NCBI RefSeq assembly: GCF_947487305.1
Contig: NZ_CANKWH010000002.1
Coordinates: 124,001 to 188,000, forward strand
Source: an uncultured Paracoccus sp.
GTDB taxonomy: Bacteria; Pseudomonadota; Alphaproteobacteria; Rhodobacterales; Rhodobacteraceae
Length of the DNA stretch: 64,000 nt
Reading direction: 5' to 3'
How positions within the stretch are numbered: the first letter of the stretch is position 1; every line of letters begins with the position of its first letter. Below, in pieces: positions 1 to 9,086 of the stretch. Position numbers and translations under genes: made by a program. Under the pieces are notes generated by a model. The model was given only the letters and a program-made list of their open reading frames with translations. It was not told the origin of the DNA and did not search any database.

Positions 1-625
1 TGCCGCCGGTGATCTCGGCCACCCGGGCGGCGACATCCTCGCTGTTGTAGTCGATGACATGGGCATAGCCGAGCGAGCGCGCCAGCGCGACCTTCCCGGC
101 CCCGCCAGCCGTGCCGATGGCAGTCGCGCCCTTGGCGGCGATCCACGGCCCCAGCAATTGCCCGACACCGCCAGCCGCCGCCTGCACCAGCGCGACCATG
201 CCCGGCTCGATGCGGAAGGTCGAATGGATCAGGTAATGCGCGGTCATGCCCTTCAGCATCAGCGTCGCCGCCTGCTCGCTGGTCACGCCCTCGGGCACCC
301 GGACCAGCCGGTCGGCGGCAATGAGGCGCGCCGAGGCATAGGCGTTCAGGGGCTGGGTATAGGCCACCCGGTCGCCGGGCTGCCAATCGGTGACGCCCGG
401 CCCCACCGCCTCGACCACGCCCGCCCCTTCCGAGCCCGGGACCAGATCGCGCTCGACCGCCCAAGGATAGGTGGCGTTGCGGTGATAGACATCCAGGAAG
501 TTCAGCCCGATGGCATCCTGCCGGATCAGCACCTGCCCCGCACCCGGAACCGGCGTGGCGATCTCGCGCCGCTGGAACTCGTCGGCGGTGCCGGGTTTCG
601 GCATGGACATGACATAATCGCTCAT
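1..625 (-). CDS. quinone oxidoreductase (NADPH:quinone reductase family), C-terminus cut by window edge
   Basis: The N-terminal 208 residues are visible, starting MSDYVMSMPKPG at 625; the gene continues beyond base 1. This is a medium-chain dehydrogenase/reductase fold: a GroES-like segment with PGSEGAGVVEAVGPGV, then the nucleotide-binding glycine motif AAAGGVGQL and the start of the Rossmann domain. No catalytic zinc cysteines are seen, which fits the zeta-crystallin/QOR branch rather than zinc alcohol dehydrogenases. The family reduces quinones with NADPH in the cytosol. It lies downstream of the SPOR-domain gene on the same strand with a gap of about 60 bases. The exact substrate cannot be inferred. 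Confidence 0.85.
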   Translation of the reverse strand, partial: MSDYVMSMPKPGTADEFQRREIATPVPGAGQVLIRQDAIGLNFLDVYHRNATYPWAVERDLVPGSEGAGVVEAVGPGVTDWQPGDRVAYTQPLNAYASARLIAADRLVRVPEGVTSEQAATLMLKGMTAHYLIHSTFRIEPGMVALVQAAAGGVGQLLGPWIAAKGATAIGTAGGAGKVALARSLGYAHVIDYNSEDVAARVAEITGG

Positions 626-688
626 CGCGCATCCTCCGTTTTCGGGCAGTCTGGCGACAGTCCGGGGGAAGGGCAACCGCCTGCGCGA

Positions 689-2122
689 TCAGTTCCCTGC
701 GGGGGCTTCGGGTTCCGTTTCTGGCGCAACCGGCTGCGGGGTCATGTCGGGCAGTGCGGGCTGGGCCGGCGCGGCCACAGCCGCATCATTCGCCGCCGGG
801 GCGAAGCGGGCAAAGCTGTCCGACAGTTCCGCCGCCAGCCGCTGCTGGTTCTCGGCATCGCTGACCGGCCAGATCAGCACAAAACCCTCGGCCCGGCCAT
901 CGCGCACCTGTCCCTCGGCATGGCCGATATGGGTGTCGTTGCGACCGTCAAGCGTGATCGACCCCGGCTGCACGTCGCGCACGGGCTGCGGCACCCAGCC
1001 AAGGGCGATGACCAGGCCCGAGAGATCCAGCAGGTCCTGCTGACCGCCCGGCTGCGAGAACAGGATCAGCGCCGCGCCCGAGCCGTCCTTCGGGCCATAG
1101 ATCGCCAGCGCGCGTTCGTTGCGGTCAAAGGCCAGCTTGTCCATCGGCACCGTCGCCGACAGGCCGGTATGGGCATCCTGCAACTGCGACAGCCCCATCT
1201 CGCTGCGCCATGCGGCGCGACGCTCGATCAGCTTCTGCATGGCGGTGCCAGCGTCGGGCGACAGGCGCTCGGCCAGGATCTCGGCATTGATGGCGGCCTC
1301 GGTCTTGGGACCGCCCTTGCCGTCGATCTTGCCATCATAGAAGCCGGCCCACCGCAGCGCCCGCTGCACCTCGTCCAGAGGCGGCATTTCGGCGGCGGCC
1401 TCGGGTGGGGCGGGCAGATCGGGGGCAGCGCCGGCGACGACCTGCGTGCCCAGTTCCTCGCCGGTGGCAAGGAAGGCGTCGCGCGGGGCGGCGCCCGCGG
1501 ATTTGAAGGCGGCGAGCCAGGCGTTTGCCGTCGCTTCCGTCAGCGGGCCAAGCGCCACGGCAAAGCGGTCATTCGGCAATTGCCAGAGGCCCGCATCGGC
1601 AAAATTCTCGCGCCATTTTTCCAGCGCGCCATCGGCATCGGTGCGGTCCGCCAGCGCCTCGAGGCGCAGGTAATGGTTCGGCGCATCGGGGGCGGGTGCC
1701 GGGGTCTCGGCGGGGGCGGGATCGGTTACGGCAACGGTCTCGGCGGTCAAAGCCTCAGCCGCAGGAGCCTCGGCGGGGGTCTCGGCCACGGGCGCAGCGG
1801 CAGCCGGCGTCACCGCCGTCAGCGTCACGTTCGATCCGGGTTCGGCCACAAAGCTGTCCGCCGGGATCTTGCCCTCGGCCTTCAGGCTCTCCAGCCGCGC
1901 CGCGGCCTCGGCAGGGGTCTGCGGGCCAAGGCCGATGGCGGTCCAGCCGCCCGGCACCCGGAAGGTCACGACATCGGGAAATTGCGCGCTCCAGCTGGCC
2001 GCTGCCTCGGCGGTCGCCGCCTCGCCGCGCTTGGCCTCGATACGGATCACCGCGCCGCCGTCCTGCGCCCAGACCGCGCCCGGCAGCCAGGCCGCCATCA
2101 GTAACCAGTGAAAGCGCCGCAT
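689..2122 (-). CDS. exported protein with two SPOR-like repeats and a peptidoglycan-binding domain
   Basis: About 477 residues. I chose the ATG at 2122 because it begins a clear signal peptide ([20 protein letters not shown]); an upstream in-frame start at 2182 would bury it. Two related SPOR-like repeats follow, at roughly residues 25-95 and 145-220. Both carry a GWTAIGLGP or RFAVALGP core and are separated by an Ala/Pro/Glu-rich linker. A peptidoglycan_binding_1-like motif ([20 protein letters not shown]) lies near residue 255, followed by an uncharacterised C-terminal domain and a Pro-rich tail. I infer a periplasmic cell-wall-associated protein; no enzymatic motif is seen. It diverges from glyQ. 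Confidence 0.75.
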   Translation of the reverse strand: MRRFHWLLMAAWLPGAVWAQDGGAVIRIEAKRGEAATAEAAASWSAQFPDVVTFRVPGGWTAIGLGPQTPAEAAARLESLKAEGKIPADSFVAEPGSNVTLTAVTPAAAAPVAETPAEAPAAEALTAETVAVTDPAPAETPAPAPDAPNHYLRLEALADRTDADGALEKWRENFADAGLWQLPNDRFAVALGPLTEATANAWLAAFKSAGAAPRDAFLATGEELGTQVVAGAAPDLPAPPEAAAEMPPLDEVQRALRWAGFYDGKIDGKGGPKTEAAINAEILAERLSPDAGTAMQKLIERRAAWRSEMGLSQLQDAHTGLSATVPMDKLAFDRNERALAIYGPKDGSGAALILFSQPGGQQDLLDLSGLVIALGWVPQPVRDVQPGSITLDGRNDTHIGHAEGQVRDGRAEGFVLIWPVSDAENQQRLAAELSDSFARFAPAANDAAVAAPAQPALPDMTPQPVAPETEPEAPAGN

Positions 2123-2206
2123 CAGCCGACCCCGCAATTGACCCTGTCCCATCCCACGCCTAGAAGGCGCGGAGCTTCGCATGATCTATGCAAAAGGATG
2201 GCCCGG

Positions 2207-3136
2207 ATGACCAGCCCCAACCGACCCCGCAGCTTTCAGGAGATCATCCTGCGCCTGCAAAACTACTGGGCCGCGACCGGCTGCGCCGTGCTGCAACCCT
2301 ATGACATGGAGGTCGGCGCCGGCACCTTCCACCCGGCGACCACGCTGCGCAGCCTTGGCAGCCGTCCCTGGGCCGCCGCCTATGTCCAGCCCTCGCGCCG
2401 CCCGACCGATGGGCGTTACGGCGAGAACCCGAACCGGCTGCAGCACTATTATCAATATCAGGTGATCATCAAACCATCGCCCCCTGACCTGCAGGATCTC
2501 TATCTCGGCAGCCTCAAGGCCATCGGGCTTGACCCGCTGATCCACGATGTCCGTTTCGTCGAGGATGACTGGGAAAGCCCGACGCTTGGCGCCTGGGGTC
2601 TGGGCTGGGAGGTCTGGTGCGACGGCATGGAGGTGAGCCAGTTCACCTATTTCCAGCAGGTCGGCGGCCATGACTGCCGCCCGGTCTCGGGCGAGCTGAC
2701 CTATGGGCTGGAACGTCTGGCCATGTATGTTCTGGGGATCGAGCATGTGATGGACATGCCGTTCAATGACCCGCAGAGCCCGATCCCGCTCAGCTATGGC
2801 GACATCTTCCGCCAGACCGAGCGCGAATATTCCCGCTGGAACTTCGATCAGGCCGATACGGCGATGCTGTTCCAGCACTTCAAGGATGCCGAGGAGGAAT
2901 GCGCCCGCATCCTCGCCGCGCCCGAGAAAGACAGCGCCGGCCGCCGCATCCCGATGGCCCATCCCGCCTATGACCAGGCGATCAAGGCCAGCCATATATT
3001 CAACCTCTTGGACGCGCGCGGCGTGATCTCGGTCACTGAGCGGCAGGCCTATATCGGCCGGGTGCGGGCGCTGGCCAAGGCCTGTGCCGACCTGTTCCTG
3101 ACGACCGATGCCGCGCGGGTGGACGAGACCGCCTGA
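2207..3136 (+). CDS. glyQ: glycine-tRNA ligase alpha subunit
   Basis: 309 residues from [11 protein letters not shown] prefer the ATG at 2207 over 2198 because the AAAAGG at 2192-2197 is then about 9 bases upstream. GlyQ is the catalytic subunit of the bacterial alpha2beta2 glycyl-tRNA synthetase: it activates glycine with ATP and transfers it to tRNA-Gly together with GlyS. Hallmarks are the N-terminal [17 protein letters not shown], the [16 protein letters not shown] substrate-binding segment and [17 protein letters not shown]. The length matches the roughly 300 residues usual for the family. The beta subunit glyS lies about 1.2 kb downstream, with marC (opposite strand) and a DUF6446-type gene between. 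Confidence 0.97.
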   Translation: MTSPNRPRSFQEIILRLQNYWAATGCAVLQPYDMEVGAGTFHPATTLRSLGSRPWAAAYVQPSRRPTDGRYGENPNRLQHYYQYQVIIKPSPPDLQDLYLGSLKAIGLDPLIHDVRFVEDDWESPTLGAWGLGWEVWCDGMEVSQFTYFQQVGGHDCRPVSGELTYGLERLAMYVLGIEHVMDMPFNDPQSPIPLSYGDIFRQTEREYSRWNFDQADTAMLFQHFKDAEEECARILAAPEKDSAGRRIPMAHPAYDQAIKASHIFNLLDARGVISVTERQAYIGRVRALAKACADLFLTTDAARVDETA

Positions 3137-3156
3137 TGCAGCCCTGTCCGACGACC

Positions 3157-3819
3157 CTAGCCGGCCAGACCGGGCAAGATCGCTTTCAGCCCGGCGGCGA
3201 TCATCTGCACGCCCATGGCCGCGACGATCATGCCCATCAGACGGGTCATGATCACGCGCAGGGTCTGGGACATGTGCCGACCGATGGTCGAGGCAAAGAA
3301 CAGCACCACCGCCAGCACGGCGAGCACCAGACCGAAGGCCGCGGCCACCGCGCTCTTGTCGGCCATGGTGCTGGCCTGCCCCATATAGACGATGATCGCC
3401 GTGATCGTCCCCGGCCCCACCACCATCGGGAAGGCCAGTGGATAGAAGCTGACATCGGCGCGGGGCGGTTCCTGCACGGCCATGGCCTGAGCCTTGGCCG
3501 GGGCCTCGTGGGCGGGACTGCCCGAGCCGCTGAGCATCCCCATGGCAATGGTCATCAGGACCAGACCACCGGCCACGCGGAAATCATCGACGCTGATGCC
3601 GAAGAATTTCAGGATCGCCGCGCCGCTGACCGCCACGGTCGCGCACAGGACGGCGCTGAAGAAGGCCACGCGCAGGCCCGCGCGGCGTTGCAGCGCCGGG
3701 TCCATGCCATGAGTGACCGCCAGAAACAGCGGCAGCACCACGAAGGGGTTCATGATGGCGAAGGCGCCGCCCAGTGTGGTGATGAAAAACGCGTGGTCCA
3801 CGGCCTGCCCCATATCCAT
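3157..3819 (-). CDS. MarC family integral membrane protein
   Basis: 220 residues, starting MDMGQAVDHAFFITTLGGAF. The protein is almost entirely hydrophobic with about six predicted membrane segments. It carries the MarC/NAAT signature region FAIMNPFVVLPLFLAVT near the N-terminus and FPMVVGPGTITAII in the middle. It is an inner-membrane protein; some family members were proposed to transport neutral amino acids, but MarC itself has no settled function. It lies convergent to glyQ (20-base gap) and starts 26 bases from the next plus-strand gene, so it is an opposite-strand insertion in the glyQ-glyS neighbourhood. Confidence 0.85.
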   Translation of the reverse strand: MDMGQAVDHAFFITTLGGAFAIMNPFVVLPLFLAVTHGMDPALQRRAGLRVAFFSAVLCATVAVSGAAILKFFGISVDDFRVAGGLVLMTIAMGMLSGSGSPAHEAPAKAQAMAVQEPPRADVSFYPLAFPMVVGPGTITAIIVYMGQASTMADKSAVAAAFGLVLAVLAVVLFFASTIGRHMSQTLRVIMTRLMGMIVAAMGVQMIAAGLKAILPGLAG

Positions 3820-3845
3820 CCGAATCAGCGCGTGAAGGTGACAGC

Positions 3846-4331
3846 ATGAACGGCAAATGGCCAGCCATTGTCCTTGTCCTTGCCGGCCTCGGCACCGGGG
3901 GCGGCGTGTGGTACGCGCAGGAATACGGCTTCTATGACCGCATCGACCCCGCCGGTCCGGGGGCGGCTGTCACCGCCGTTTCTGCCGCCGATGGCGGTGC
4001 GCTGGACCTGCCCGTCGCCGATTTTCAGGGCATCGACGCCACATCCTCGCCGCTGCGCTGGCGCGCCTGCTTTCGCCTGACCGAGCCGCCGCTGCCCGAC
4101 AGCCTGACGCCGTTCGAGGGTGCCACGCCGCTGAACGGACCGGGCTGGTTCGACTGCTATGACGCCGACCAGATCACCCATGACCTCGAATCCGGCGCGG
4201 CAGTGGCGGTGCTCGGCACCTCCGAGATCCGCCCCGATGTCGACCGGGTGCTGGCGATCTATCCCGATGGCCGCGCCTTTGGCTGGCACCAATATAATGA
4301 CAAGACACCCGAACGCGGAGTGATGGACTGA
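3846..4331 (+). CDS. DUF6446-like membrane-anchored protein
   Basis: 161 residues. One N-terminal hydrophobic segment (WPAIVLVLAGLGTGGGVWYA, residues 5-24) is followed by a periplasmic domain with two cysteines, in WRACFRL and GWFDCYD, that could pair. The C-terminus is conserved-looking (ILAIYPDGRAFGWHQYN type). I recognise it as the small protein that commonly sits before glyS in Rhodobacteraceae (DUF6446), but that assignment is from memory. Its TGA overlaps the glyS ATG by one base (TGATG), so it is probably translationally coupled to glyS. Function is unknown. Confidence 0.75.
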   Translation: MNGKWPAIVLVLAGLGTGGGVWYAQEYGFYDRIDPAGPGAAVTAVSAADGGALDLPVADFQGIDATSSPLRWRACFRLTEPPLPDSLTPFEGATPLNGPGWFDCYDADQITHDLESGAAVAVLGTSEIRPDVDRVLAIYPDGRAFGWHQYNDKTPERGVMD

Positions 4332-6625
4332 TGGCCGACCTGCTGATCGAACTCTTCTCGGAAGAAATCCCCGCCCGGATGCAGTCCCGCGCCCGCGAGG
4401 ATCTGAAGAAGCTGGTCACCGACGGGCTGGTCGAGGCCGGGCTGACCTATGCCAGCGCCGGGGCCTTCTCGACCCCGCGCCGGCTGACCCTGGCGATCGA
4501 GGGCCTCAGCGCCCACAGCCCGACCACGCGCGAGGAACGCAAGGGCCCGCGCACCGACGCGCCCGAGGCGGCACTGCAGGGCTTCCTGCGCGCGACCGGG
4601 CTGACGAAGGACCAGCTTGAGGCCCGCGACGACAAGAAGGGCCAGGTCTGGTTCGCGACGCTGGAAAAACCCGGCCGACCGGCGGCCGAGATCGTGGCCG
4701 AGGTGCTGGAGACGACCATCCGCAACTTCCCCTGGCCCAAGTCGATGCGCTGGGGCGCGGGCAATCTGCGCTGGGTCCGGCCGCTGCATTCGATCCTTTG
4801 CCTCCTGACCGACGAGGCCGGGGCACAGATCGTGCCGCTGACAGTCGAGGGCATCGCCTCGGGCAACCAGACCCGCGGCCACCGCTTCCTGTCGCCCGAA
4901 CCCTTCACGGTGACGGGTTTCGACGATTATGCCGCGAAACTGCGCCGCGCCCATGTCATCCTTGACGCCAGCGAGCGCGAAGCCGCCATCCGCCAGCAGG
5001 CCGACAACCTCGCCTTCGCCCGCAGCTGGGAGATCGTTGCCGATGCCGGGCTTCTGACCGAGGTGGCAGGCCTCGTCGAATGGCCGGTGCCGCTGATGGG
5101 GGTGATCGAGGACCGTTTTCTGGACCTGCCGCCCGAGGTGCTGCAAACCTCGATGAAGGAGCATCAGAAGTTCTTCTCGGCCCGGAACCCGAAGACCGGC
5201 CGGATCGAGGGTTTTGTCACCGTCGCCAATATCGAGACGCCCGACGATGGCGCGACCATTCTGGCGGGCAACCAGCGCGTGCTGGCCGCGCGGCTCTCGG
5301 ACGCGGCCTTCTTCTACGAGAACGATCTGCGCGAAGCCAAGTCCGGCATGGGTCACTGGGCCGAAGGTCTCAAATCGGTGACCTTCCACAACAAGCTCGG
5401 CAGCCAGTCCGACCGCATCGCCCGCATCGCCGCACTGGCCCGCGAGATCGCGCCGCTGGTCAGCGCCGATGCCGATGAGGCCGGGGAAGCCGCGACGCTG
5501 GCCAAGCTCGACCTGCGTTCATCGATGGTCGGCGAATTCCCCGAATTGCAGGGGATCATGGGCCGCTATTACATCGCCGCCGCCGGCAAGCCGCAAGCCG
5601 TCGCCGACGCCGCCCGCGACCATTACTCGCCGCTCGGCCCGAGCGACGACGTGCCGACCGCGCCGGTCTCGGTCGCCGTGGCACTGGCCGACAAGATCGA
5701 TACGCTGACCGGGTTCTGGGCGATCGATGAGAAGCCCACGGGGTCGAAGGATCCGTTTGCGCTGCGCCGGGCGGCGTTGGGGGTGATCAGGTTGGTGCTG
5801 GGGAATAAGCTGTCCGGGAAGCTACGTCCAATAATCGAAAGCAGCGCAGGTGAAGCATACTGGGCCCGCTACCAGCGCCCGTGGATGCTTGGCCATTTAC
5901 TCAATATGGAAGATGGACGCTCGCGTTGGACCAGCGGATATATTTTGCACGCAGATGAAGCTGTTGGATTGCAGATGCCAAAGGATATATTTCTTCTCAA
6001 GCTCAACGATCATCGGATCGCACCCGAGTACGAGATAGATACCTCAATCGATCAGCTTGGCCGCGATCCTCAGGCGGTTCCGACGGTTAGCGAGCTAACA
6101 ACCGAACTCCTCTCCTTCCTCCATGACCGCCTCAAAGTCTACCTCCGCGACCAAGGCATCCGTCACGACATCATCGATGCCGTGCTGGCGCAGCCCGGCA
6201 ATGACGATCTCGTGCTGGTGGTGAACCGGGCCACGGCGCTGAATGACATGCTGAGGACCGAGGACGGGAAGAACCTCACTCAGGGTCTGAAACGCGCCGG
6301 GAATATCCTTGCGCAGGCCGAGGAGAAGGACGGGGTCGAATACAGCTTTGGCGCCGACGAGAAATTCGCCGAGACCGATCAGGAACGCGCGCTTTTCGCC
6401 GCGCTCGACACCGCCGAACCGGCGATCCGCCAGGCGACCAAGGCCGAGGATTTCCCCGCCGCCATGTCGGCCATCGCCGCGCTGCGCGCGCCCATCGACG
6501 CCTTCTTCGAGGCGGTTCAGGTGAACAGCGACAACCAGATCCTGCGCCGCAACCGGCTGAACCTCTTGAGCCGCATCCGCGAGGCCGGCCGCCAGATCGC
6601 GGATTTCACCAAGATCGAGGGGTGA
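4331..6625 (+). CDS. glyS: glycine-tRNA ligase beta subunit, with an unusual internal segment
   Basis: 764 residues, longer than the roughly 690 of the typical protein. GlyS binds tRNA-Gly and is needed for aminoacylation with GlyQ. Recognisable regions are the N-terminal LLIELFSEEIPARMQ, the central FFSARNPKTG and ALADKIDTLTGFWAI, the FALRRAALGVIRLVL helix and the C-terminal anticodon-binding region (DRLKVYLRDQGIRHDIIDAV). Between the last two lies a segment of about 90 residues (about 495-585, bases 5815-6085) that is clearly less GC-rich and uses different codons from the rest of the gene. I do not recognise it from standard GlyS. The frame is intact throughout. Two terminators follow. Confidence 0.95.
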   Translation: MADLLIELFSEEIPARMQSRAREDLKKLVTDGLVEAGLTYASAGAFSTPRRLTLAIEGLSAHSPTTREERKGPRTDAPEAALQGFLRATGLTKDQLEARDDKKGQVWFATLEKPGRPAAEIVAEVLETTIRNFPWPKSMRWGAGNLRWVRPLHSILCLLTDEAGAQIVPLTVEGIASGNQTRGHRFLSPEPFTVTGFDDYAAKLRRAHVILDASEREAAIRQQADNLAFARSWEIVADAGLLTEVAGLVEWPVPLMGVIEDRFLDLPPEVLQTSMKEHQKFFSARNPKTGRIEGFVTVANIETPDDGATILAGNQRVLAARLSDAAFFYENDLREAKSGMGHWAEGLKSVTFHNKLGSQSDRIARIAALAREIAPLVSADADEAGEAATLAKLDLRSSMVGEFPELQGIMGRYYIAAAGKPQAVADAARDHYSPLGPSDDVPTAPVSVAVALADKIDTLTGFWAIDEKPTGSKDPFALRRAALGVIRLVLGNKLSGKLRPIIESSAGEAYWARYQRPWMLGHLLNMEDGRSRWTSGYILHADEAVGLQMPKDIFLLKLNDHRIAPEYEIDTSIDQLGRDPQAVPTVSELTTELLSFLHDRLKVYLRDQGIRHDIIDAVLAQPGNDDLVLVVNRATALNDMLRTEDGKNLTQGLKRAGNILAQAEEKDGVEYSFGADEKFAETDQERALFAALDTAEPAIRQATKAEDFPAAMSAIAALRAPIDAFFEAVQVNSDNQILRRNRLNLLSRIREAGRQIADFTKIEG

Positions 6626-6635
6626 GGCGCGCCCG

Positions 6636-6660
6636 GAAAAAGGTCCAGTGGACCTTTTTC
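6636..6660 (+). terminator. intrinsic terminator of the glyS operon
   Basis: Perfect 11-base inverted arms (GAAAAAGGTCC / GGACCTTTTTC) with a three-base loop begin 11 bases after the glyS stop. The 3' arm ends in a T-run, and the A-run in the 5' arm makes it potentially bidirectional. Confidence 0.8.
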
Positions 6661-6690
6661 AGCGCCGAACGCGCGGAGCGCCGGACTTAG

Positions 6691-6720
6691 AAGGGCCGGT
6701 CAACTCCGGCCCTTTCTTCT
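6691..6720 (+). terminator. second terminator-like hairpin after glyS
   Basis: Nine-base perfect arms AAGGGCCGG / CCGGCCCTT (6691-6699, 6706-6714) are followed by TCTTCTT. It backs up the first terminator and separates glyS from the convergent beta-glucosidase gene. Confidence 0.65.
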
Positions 6721-6727
6721 TCACGAA

Positions 6728-6770
6728 AAATATCCCGGGGGAGGCCCGCAGGGCCGGGGGCAGCGCCCCC
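6728..6770. repeat. AAATATCC/GC-hairpin composite intergenic repeat, copy 1
   Basis: AAATATCCCGGGGG is followed by two small hairpins: GGCCC-GCA-GGGCC (6743-6755) and GGGGGC-AGC-GCCCCC (6756-6770). The last base overlaps the stop codon of the beta-glucosidase gene. Related copies lie at 8201-8280 and 23113-23152. Confidence 0.6.
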
Positions 6771-8077
6771 TACCCGGCCAGCGCCTCGCGCAGCGCGTGC
6801 CAGCTGGCCTTGGGGGTGCGTTCCATCGTCGCGTAATCCACATGGACCAGCCCGAAGCGCGGCTGATAGCCAAGCGACCATTCGTAATTGTCCAGCAGCG
6901 ACCAGTAGAAGAAGCTGCGCACGTCGACGCCCTCGGCCAGTGCCGCCTGCGCCGCCTGAAGATGCGCGGCGATATAGGCGATGCGGTTTTGGTCCTCGAT
7001 CTCATCGGCAAAGGCCACGCCGCTTTCGGTGATGTAGAGCGGCAGATCGCCGGTATGGTCGCGCTTCAGCCGGACCAGGAACTCGGTCAGCCCTTCGGGA
7101 CGGATTTCCCAATCGATCTGGGTCTTGGGCAAGGGGCCGGGAACCTCGGCCGTGTGCGGCCAGAGTCCCGGCGCAGGAGCGTAATTCTTCCGCGTGTAGT
7201 AATTCACCCCCAGCCAGTCCAGCGGCTGCGCGATCATGGCCAGATCGTCCTGCCAGCCCTTCGGCAGATGCGGTTCCAGCCCCTCCATCGCCTCGGCCGG
7301 ATAGCCCTGCCCCATCGCCGCCTGCACGAACCAGCGGTTGTAGATCGCATCCTGCCGCGCCGCCGCCGCGCGGGCCTCGGCGCTGTCATCCGCCGGATGC
7401 GCGGTTTCGAAATTCAAGACCAGCCCCAGATGGTCGCGCGCACCGTCGGCCCGCAGCGCGGCAATGGCCGTACCATGGGCCAGCATCACGTGATGGATCG
7501 CGTGCCCCGTCGCCCGGATGTCGCGCAGGCCCGGCGCGTGAAAGCCCATGAAATGCGACAGCCACGAGATGCACCAGGGCTCGTTCAGCGTTGCCGCCGT
7601 CTCGACCCTATCGCCGATCCGCGCATAGACGGTCTGGCAGAAGCGGGCGAAGTGATCCACGATCTCGCGGTTCTGCCAGCCGCCGCGCGTGGCCAGTGCC
7701 GAGGGCATGTCCCAGTGGTGGAAGGTCAGGAAGGGTTTCAGCCCCCGCGCCAGCATGCCGTCGACCAGCCGGTCATAGAAATCGAGGCCCTCGGGATGGA
7801 CGGTCTGCCCGTCCGGCAGCACCCGCGCCCAGGAGGTCGAGAAGCGATAGGCATCGAACCCCGCGTCCCTAAGCAGATCCAGATCGCTCTCCCACCGCAG
7901 ATAATGCTCGCAGGCACGCGATCCATCCTGTCCCTGGAAGGTATTGCCCGGTGTTGCTGCAAAGGTGTCCCAATGCGAGGGTCCGGTGCCGCCGAAGCGC
8001 GTGCCCTCGATCTGATAGGCCGAGGTCGCGGCGCCGAAGAGGAATCCGGGCGGAAATGTGGAACGCTTGGGGATCAT
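6770..8077 (-). CDS. beta-glucosidase, glycoside hydrolase family 1
   Basis: 435 residues, starting MIPKRSTFPPGFLFGAATSAYQ. It hydrolyses terminal beta-glucosides by the retaining mechanism. GH1 landmarks are the N-terminal FPPGFLFGAATSAYQIEG, the acid/base motif TLNEPW (residues about 164-169), NYYTRKNY of the sugar pocket, the nucleophile motif YITESG and the C-terminal SFFYWSLLDNYEW aglycone/glucose-binding region. No signal peptide is present, so it is cytosolic and would act on imported di- or oligosaccharides. No sugar transporter is adjacent. A LacI-type operator-like palindrome lies 26 bases upstream of the start, suggesting sugar-responsive control. Confidence 0.95.
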   Translation of the reverse strand: MIPKRSTFPPGFLFGAATSAYQIEGTRFGGTGPSHWDTFAATPGNTFQGQDGSRACEHYLRWESDLDLLRDAGFDAYRFSTSWARVLPDGQTVHPEGLDFYDRLVDGMLARGLKPFLTFHHWDMPSALATRGGWQNREIVDHFARFCQTVYARIGDRVETAATLNEPWCISWLSHFMGFHAPGLRDIRATGHAIHHVMLAHGTAIAALRADGARDHLGLVLNFETAHPADDSAEARAAAARQDAIYNRWFVQAAMGQGYPAEAMEGLEPHLPKGWQDDLAMIAQPLDWLGVNYYTRKNYAPAPGLWPHTAEVPGPLPKTQIDWEIRPEGLTEFLVRLKRDHTGDLPLYITESGVAFADEIEDQNRIAYIAAHLQAAQAALAEGVDVRSFFYWSLLDNYEWSLGYQPRFGLVHVDYATMERTPKASWHALREALAG

Positions 8078-8102
8078 CTTGGGCCTCGAAGGAGAAGACG
8101 AC

Positions 8103-8116
8103 TGTTAGCGGAAACA
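8103..8116 (-). promoter_or_regulatory. LacI-family operator-like palindrome upstream of beta-glucosidase
   Basis: On the minus strand it reads TGTTTCCGCTAACA, a 14-base palindrome centred on CG with 5 of 7 base pairs matching between half-sites. It lies 26-39 bases upstream of the beta-glucosidase ATG. The form matches LacI/GalR operators. A related half-matching site precedes mdh. Confidence 0.45.
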
Positions 8117-8160
8117 CTGCCCGCTTCCTCGCCCCCCGTCAATCGGCCGGACTCGCGCCA

Positions 8161-8192
8161 AAAGAAAAAGGGCGACCCGGAGGCCGCCCTTT
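8161..8192 (-). terminator. intrinsic terminator of the sdh operon
   Basis: On the minus strand a GC-rich stem with 8-base outer arms (AAAGGGCG / CGCCCTTT, 8167-8174 and 8185-8192) and an inner CC/GG pairing is followed by TTTTTCTTTT. It lies about 100 bases downstream of the sdhB stop. Confidence 0.75.
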
Positions 8193-8200
8193 CACCTTGT

Positions 8201-8280
8201 CCAAATATCCTCGGGGGGGGGGCGCAGGCTGGTTCGCCACTGGTCCGAGGACCAGTCGGCAACGGGGGCGAAGCGCCCCC
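8201..8280. repeat. AAATATCC/GC-hairpin composite intergenic repeat, copy 2
   Basis: CCAAATATCC and a run of nine or more G residues are followed by a perfect 8-base palindromic hairpin ACTGGTCC-GA-GGACCAGT (8239-8256) and a second hairpin GGGGGCG-AAG-CGCCCCC (8264-8280). It fills most of the gap between the sdh terminator and sdhB. Confidence 0.6.
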
Positions 8281-8293
8281 GGCGACCGCCCGA

Positions 8294-9073
8294 TCAGACG
8301 ATGCGCTCGACCATCATGTGCTTGATCTCGGCGATGGCCTTCGCCGGGTTCAACCCCTTGGGGCAGGTATTGGTGCAGTTCATGATGGTGTGGCAGCGAT
8401 AGAGCTTGAACGGATCTTCGAGGTTGTCCAGCCGCTCGCCGGTGGCCTCGTCGCGCGAGTCGATGATCCAGCGATAGGCCGCCAGCAGCGCGGCCGGGCC
8501 CAGGTACTTGTCGCCGTTCCACCAATAGCTCGGGCAGGAGGTCGAGCAGGAGGCGCAGAGGATGCATTCGTAGAGGCCATCCAGCTTCTTGCGGTCCTCG
8601 ATCGACTGCTTCCACTCGATGCCGGGCTCGGGCGACTTGGTGATCAGGTAGGGGTTGATGCTGGCGTGCTGGGCATAGAAATGCGTCAGGTCCGGCACCA
8701 GGTCCTTGACCACATGCATATGCGGCAGCGGATAGATCGAGATGTCGCCCTTGACCTCGTCGATGCCGTAGATGCAGGCCAGGTGATTGCCGCCGCCGAT
8801 GTTCATCGCGCAGGAGCCGCAGATGCCCTCGCGGCAGGAGCGGCGGAAGGTCAGGGTCGGGTCGATCTCGTTCTTGATCTTGATCAGCGCGTCCAGAACC
8901 ATCGGCCCGGTCTTGTCGAGATCCAGCGTATAGGTGTCCAGCCGCGGGTTCTCGCCGCTGTCGGGGTCCCACCGATAGATCTTGAACACCTTGGTCCGGG
9001 TCGCCCCCTGCGGCGCGGGCCAGGTCTTGCCGACCGTGATCTTGCTGTTCTTGGGAAGGGTGAACTGGACCAT
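8294..9073 (-). CDS. sdhB: succinate dehydrogenase iron-sulfur subunit
   Basis: 259 residues. I chose [18 protein letters not shown] at 9073; an in-frame extension to 9145 has no family similarity. SdhB carries electrons from the SdhA flavin through three Fe-S clusters to ubiquinone in complex II. The [2Fe-2S] ligands lie in [10 protein letters not shown] with a later Cys, and the [4Fe-4S] and [3Fe-4S] ligands in [12 protein letters not shown] and [17 protein letters not shown]. It is separated from sdhA by two lipoprotein genes and a sulfotransferase-like gene on the same strand. The gap to that gene is only 13 bases, so all are probably co-transcribed, and a terminator follows. Confidence 0.97.
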   Translation of the reverse strand: MVQFTLPKNSKITVGKTWPAPQGATRTKVFKIYRWDPDSGENPRLDTYTLDLDKTGPMVLDALIKIKNEIDPTLTFRRSCREGICGSCAMNIGGGNHLACIYGIDEVKGDISIYPLPHMHVVKDLVPDLTHFYAQHASINPYLITKSPEPGIEWKQSIEDRKKLDGLYECILCASCSTSCPSYWWNGDKYLGPAALLAAYRWIIDSRDEATGERLDNLEDPFKLYRCHTIMNCTNTCPKGLNPAKAIAEIKHMMVERIV

Positions 9074-9086
9074 GGGGTGCCTCTTC

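Noticed and set aside
59..2104. 681-codon plus-strand frame over the start of the window
   Set aside because: It is the complement of the quinone reductase and SPOR-protein genes, which have clear domains; composition is shadow-like.
4447..4908. Minus-strand frames inside glyS
   Set aside because: Shadow frames of a conserved gene, with Ser/Arg/Pro-rich composition.
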